A stretch of DNA of 13,316 nucleotides from Promethearchaeota archaeon (GTDB lineage Archaea; Asgardarchaeota; Lokiarchaeia; Sigynarchaeales; MK-D1): positions 1-13,316 of the forward strand of contig JAEOTN010000343.1 in NCBI GenBank assembly GCA_016839865.1. The letters are read 5' to 3'. The first letter of the stretch is position 1. Each line of letters begins with the position of its first letter. The notes beneath the pieces were generated by a model. It was not told the DNA's origin, did not search any database, and worked only from the letters and a program-made list of their open reading frames with translations. Below, in pieces: positions 11,347-13,316 of the stretch. The translations under genes and the position numbers were made by a program.

Positions 11347-12729
11347 TTAATCTCCAATTAATCGAATTGATTTCTCGGTTCTGAATGCATTTCCTGTTTT
11401 CATAACCCAATACTCAAATCCGAATTTAAATTTCGCCTTAGACCAACCCCATATCGTTAGTAGCCAAAATCCTAATGAAACAATTACAAAAATTACGATT
11501 TGCCACCAAGTCACCATAAAGGAATCTACCAATCCCCATCCTACAGTTCCCGGAGTACTAAATAAGTGGTGGAATCCCGTGGCAATTGCGGTGTTAATTG
11601 GACCATCAAGTAGATACAAAGTTAGAGTTACATTGCCCATTTTTCTGAAGAATGTAGTTTTTCGCAAGAAGTTTGCTCTTTTCTCAGCAGTACCATACTC
11701 TACTTTCTTTACAAAAGCCAATAAAATCAAGGACATTAAGAATAGTGAGAAATAAAGCCATACTCTTGGTAATACTGTATAATCGAACAAGGCACCAAGA
11801 ATATCATCCGATGTAAATGCAAGGATGCTTGCAGTGATGAGAAATCCTCCTAAAAACACAAAAATTATTGGCACAAAGATTTTTTTAAAGAATTTGTATC
11901 CTACTTTCATCGATAATAGATATCCAGCCAATGCCCCAAATATAGAATACACACCTAACGGGAAGAAAGATACCTGACCCCCAAAAAACCATTTTAAAAT
12001 ATATCCCAAGAAATATTTCCAACCTCCCTGCACATACAACCTTTCCACTAGATTCAGCTCAATTACAATGTAATCGGATATTGGATTGGCTAAACCTGCA
12101 AATAGGAATCCCAACGTCAACAAAACAATTACATTGCGTTTTATCTTCTTATATCCTTCTTTACGAAAGAGGAAAGCAAATATGATTGCTATCATGAATC
12201 CGGCAAAAGCAATTGCGGGAAGTGTGCTAATAGCATATAATTTCTCAGGATCGGGCCAAGCAAATTGACCTAATTCCAAAAGTTTGCCTAAAATAGATCT
12301 GTTTAAACCTGTAGGCTCTAGTCCCGGAAAACCTATAGGGGGATAGATGTTATCTGTAGTTCTGTATAACAAAGTTGAGCGAAATGGATCAAATAATATC
12401 ATGAATAATCCACTTACAACTAATGGAATAACTGTTTTTCGATATTTCACTCCTTTCACAAGCCGTCTTTTCATGTTATAGACGTTTGCTACACCAGAAA
12501 TATATGGGAAGCCTCCTGCCCATGTTGCTAAAATTACCAACGGTGAAAGAGAAGCGACAACCGCAGCGGGAACCGTATCTAATGCAATTCCTTCAGAGTA
12601 CCATACACCATAAATCAACGTATGAAGAATTAGCAACAGAAAGATGCCCAATCCTCTTGCGAAATCTATGGAAATAATTCTATTATAGGTATCAGTTTTA
12701 TCAGATCTTTCAACTGTATCTTGACTCAT
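11347..12729 (-). CDS. Multipass membrane acyltransferase-like protein (HGSNAT/DUF418/DUF1624-type)
   Basis: A 460-residue integral membrane protein with about ten predicted helices. A 16-residue charged N-terminus leads into RIISIDFARG and the first helix. Asp22, Arg25-Gly26 and His36 reproduce the D-x2-R-G-x9-H pattern of the left-edge gene and of the transmembrane acyltransferase group. A loop of about 50 residues (119-168) with PPIGFPGLEPTG may face outside the cell. The last helix pair is preceded by LTLYLLDGPI, resembling the late helix of DUF418-like proteins. Such enzymes acylate glycans, lipids or other surface molecules, and some members are of unknown reaction. The ATG at 12729 is preferred to GTG 12738 because it starts just before the conserved region and neither has a strong ribosome site; a promoter is not clear. 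The gene is divergent from the C_GCAxxG_C_C gene. Confidence 0.75.
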   Translation of the reverse strand: MSQDTVERSDKTDTYNRIISIDFARGLGIFLLLILHTLIYGVWYSEGIALDTVPAAVVASLSPLVILATWAGGFPYISGVANVYNMKRRLVKGVKYRKTVIPLVVSGLFMILFDPFRSTLLYRTTDNIYPPIGFPGLEPTGLNRSILGKLLELGQFAWPDPEKLYAISTLPAIAFAGFMIAIIFAFLFRKEGYKKIKRNVIVLLTLGFLFAGLANPISDYIVIELNLVERLYVQGGWKYFLGYILKWFFGGQVSFFPLGVYSIFGALAGYLLSMKVGYKFFKKIFVPIIFVFLGGFLITASILAFTSDDILGALFDYTVLPRVWLYFSLFLMSLILLAFVKKVEYGTAEKRANFLRKTTFFRKMGNVTLTLYLLDGPINTAIATGFHHLFSTPGTVGWGLVDSFMVTWWQIVIFVIVSLGFWLLTIWGWSKAKFKFGFEYWVMKTGNAFRTEKSIRLIGD

Positions 12730-12817
12730 AGTTAACACTTTGACGATTTTGTAGATAGTTTTTTTGTTATGATTTCAACGAATTCATTTAATAAAGTTTC
12801 GTGTAGAGTTACATGGA

Positions 12818-12825
12818 TTTTAAAA
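12818..12825 (+). promoter_or_regulatory. TATA-like box for the C_GCAxxG_C_C gene
   Basis: TTTTAAAA is centred about 25 nt before ATG 12847, inside the possible N-terminal extension from ATG 12769. It supports the shorter start and a leaderless transcript. Confidence 0.45.
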
Positions 12826-12846
12826 GAATCTAATATTTTACCATTT

Positions 12847-13296
12847 ATGACCGAGGAACAACTCCAAGATCGAGCTATGAAATATTGGTTAGATACACCT
12901 GATGCGAATTGTGCACAAACTACTGCATGTTCACTTTTAGAACACTATGGACATGATGATGTAAGTAAAATATTACGTCAGGTCTACCGTGTATACGGAG
13001 GTGGTTTATCTTGGAGGTTAGTCTGTGGTACTATTACTGGAAGCGTGGGTGCATTGAGCTATCTGGCCTCGCAAAATAATTTACCTAAGGATGAAATTGA
13101 AGTAATTGTAAAAGAGTTCTTAGGTCAAATGGAAGAGAAATTTGGAGACCTAAATTGTAAAAACCTTATGAGTAAATGGTATGTTGAGGGAGAAATTGAT
13201 TTTGAATTACCGGGAAGACACGAAAAATGTACTGATTTGGTAAAAACCGCTACCCTAACTTCTGAGAAGTTGATTAAGAAATATAAAATGAAATGA
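12847..13296 (+). CDS. C_GCAxxG_C_C family redox protein
   Basis: A 149-residue protein of the C_GCAxxG_C_C family, named for its conserved cysteines. The first is Cys22 in DANCAQTTAC, which has a second Cys at 28. The central motif is G51-G-G-L-S-W-R-L-V-C60-G-T-I-T-G, where the usual GCAxxG region reads CGTITG. Two single cysteines follow, at 104 (DLNCKNL) and 128 (HEKCTDL). Family members are thought to be redox-active or metal-binding, and some are parts of larger oxidoreductases, but the reaction is not established. The protein looks soluble. The start is placed at ATG 12847 because family members begin a few residues before the helix with CAQ, and a TATA-like box lies 25 nt upstream; the ATG at 12769 would add 26 unsupported residues. 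A T6 run (13302-13307) follows the stop codon. Confidence 0.83.
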   Translation: MTEEQLQDRAMKYWLDTPDANCAQTTACSLLEHYGHDDVSKILRQVYRVYGGGLSWRLVCGTITGSVGALSYLASQNNLPKDEIEVIVKEFLGQMEEKFGDLNCKNLMSKWYVEGEIDFELPGRHEKCTDLVKTATLTSEKLIKKYKMK

Positions 13297-13301
13297 ACTT
13301 A

Positions 13302-13307
13302 TTTTTT
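13302..13307 (+). terminator. T-run after the C_GCAxxG_C_C gene
   Basis: Six T begin 5 nt after the stop codon; there is no stem. The window ends 9 nt later, so the full terminator may not be visible. Confidence 0.35.
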
Positions 13308-13316
13308 CAAATAGTC

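Noticed and set aside
12086..12677. Plus-strand frames of 60 and 63 codons
   Set aside because: They are antisense to the multipass membrane protein. Frames opposite hydrophobic coding sequence often stay open by chance.
12769..12846. 26-residue N-terminal extension of the C_GCAxxG_C_C protein
   Set aside because: The extension is not typical of the family, lacks a ribosome site and contains the TATA-like box of the shorter start.
1..13316. CRISPR arrays, tRNA genes, insertion sequences or prophage parts
   Set aside because: No regularly spaced direct repeats, cloverleaf signatures, transposase motifs or terminal repeats were seen on either strand.

Overview
The window looks like chromosomal DNA of an archaeon, most plausibly an Asgard (Lokiarchaeia-like) lineage; that placement is inference. 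The DNA is AT-rich. Seven genes have a TATA-like element centred about 22-27 nt before the start codon and no useful Shine-Dalgarno, which suggests leaderless transcripts. Most 3' ends carry T-rich tracts. The gene mix combines archaeal-style promoters with enzymes common in bacteria: class II aldolase, GH172/DUF2961, peptidase U32 and MoxR/VWA. No rRNA, tRNA, CRISPR, insertion sequence or replication origin is visible.

Layout, left to right. Positions 1-149 (-) hold the first 49 codons of a multipass acyltransferase-like protein. A 494-bp AT-rich gap follows. Three tandem paralogous four-helix membrane protein genes then run on + (644-2373), and their family is not recognised. They converge on a DUF1801 gene (-) and a MalY/PatB-like PLP enzyme (-). 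A divergent promoter region with a GC-rich inverted repeat separates that enzyme from a class II fructose-bisphosphate aldolase (+). A solitary beta-class DNA methyltransferase (+) comes next and converges on a U32 peptidase/tRNA hydroxylase-like gene (-). Upstream of the U32 gene on the minus strand lies a GH172/DUF2961 protein with a C-terminal membrane anchor. Before that is a compact unit transcribed right to left: MoxR-type AAA+ ATPase, CoxE-like VWA protein, VOC-fold protein. At the right end are a second, full-length acyltransferase-like membrane protein (-) and, divergently, a small C_GCAxxG_C_C redox protein (+).

Functional links are modest. The only clear operon is MoxR-VWA-VOC, where the ATPase and the metal-binding VWA partner are a known pairing for protein-complex remodelling. 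The tetraspan array is the least explained part of the window and the best candidate for something undescribed. The two acyltransferase-like proteins at the ends are related to each other and may modify surface glycans or lipids. Several starts are moved inward from the longest open frame (methyltransferase, GH172, VOC, right-hand acyltransferase, C_GCAxxG_C_C) on promoter, ribosome-site or family-length grounds.
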